DNA of 47,869 nt, taken from contig NZ_JNLX01000138.1 in NCBI RefSeq assembly GCF_000715495.1, positions 1-47,869 on the forward strand, in the 5' to 3' direction. The translations under genes and the position numbers were made by a program. The notes below the pieces were generated by a model that saw only the letters and a list, made by a program, of their open reading frames with translations, made no database searches and was not told where the DNA came from. Position 1 is the stretch's first letter, and each line of letters begins with the position of its first letter. Origin of the DNA: Hymenobacter sp. IS2118 (lineage in GTDB: Bacteria; Bacteroidota; Bacteroidia; Cytophagales; Hymenobacteraceae). Below are positions 47,658 to 47,869 of this stretch, piece after piece.

Positions 47658-47869
47658 TAGTGAGCCGAGAGCATTTTTATGCCCGGTTAGTTGGCCATTG
47701 GCAACTGTCAGGCGTAGCTCCTGGCGGTGCAGATAGCGCTCCAAAGTCAGTTGGAGGCGGAAGCGCTGGCGCAGCACGGCTTCGCGCCGGCGCTGGTGGT
47801 GGCGGGTAAAGCGGCTCAGCAGGGCCCGGCCAAACCGGCGCAGGCCGCGCTGTTCGCGGGCCAGCGCCC
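47658..47869 (-). CDS. xseA: C-terminal end of exodeoxyribonuclease VII large subunit (partial)
   Basis: Translation of the minus strand from the window edge gives about 69 codons ending in TAG at 47658, with no start because the gene continues beyond the window. The residues (ALAREQRGLRRFGRALLSR, then RQRFRLQLTLERYLHRQELR) form an Arg/Leu-rich helix like the extended coiled coil of XseA, and position just upstream of xseB supports the name. The end is short of a recognisable catalytic domain, so the call depends on context. Confidence 0.7.

Overview
The window looks like a chromosomal piece of a GC-rich member of the Bacteroidota, most likely Hymenobacter or a close relative in the Cytophagales (inferred from protein content, not from a marker gene). 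The signs are type IX secretion C-terminal sorting domains, a TonB-dependent receptor with a carboxypeptidase-like N-terminal domain, a fused CcoN-CcoO oxidase subunit, promoters with a TAnnTTTG-type -7 element, few Shine-Dalgarno sequences, and many hairpin-forming intergenic repeats.

Layout: 1-1110 is a complete IS4-type insertion sequence. 1.2-6.1 kb holds a YihY/BrkB membrane protein, two serine tRNAs, a tandem universal stress protein, a PepSY-like secreted protein and hemA. 6.1-17.9 kb, almost all on the minus strand, is a low-oxygen respiration block: ccoI, ccoS, a DUF2199 gene, ccoNO, ccoQ, ccoP, ccoG, fixH, a TauE/SafE-like protein, a second universal stress protein and a lipoprotein. 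18.0-23.7 kb carries a truncated haemoglobin, a cupin, an unrecognised secreted protein, a PAS histidine kinase with its receiver-CRP fusion partner, and a thioredoxin-like protein. 23.8-26.4 kb is a second two-component pair (LytTR regulator and TPR kinase). 26.6-34.6 kb is mainly exported and surface proteins (two T9SS cargo proteins, a PID-type small protein, an OmpA/TSP3 protein, a zinc phospholipase C-like protein). 34.6-40.6 kb is an RND efflux operon. The remainder has an alkyltransferase-like protein, a secreted protein of unknown function, a TonB receptor, a third two-component pair with a shortened regulator, xseB and the end of xseA.

Main result: six intergenic regions contain two copies of a CRP/FNR-like palindrome (CTGAY-N4-RTCAG and variants) exactly 22 bp apart, and the gene-proximal copy always ends exactly 22 bp before an nAnnTTTG-like -7 element. 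They serve hemA, ccoNO, ccoI, the globin, a universal stress protein, the thioredoxin-like gene and the cupin, with a weaker match for the PepSY-like gene. Two pairs lie between divergent genes, so each site can be the proximal site for one direction. This reads as a microaerobic respiration regulon. The best local candidate for its regulator is the receiver-CRP fusion at 20037-21083, whose partner kinase has a PAS domain with a His and an Arg spaced as in the haem PAS domain of FixL. The geometry is seen in the sequence; the link to this regulator is inference.

A second theme is repeats: four copies of a roughly 170-bp multi-hairpin MITE-like element, a GTCATGC-type inverted repeat family inside and around the cco operon, and CCCCTCCTT hairpins at both junctions of the efflux operon.
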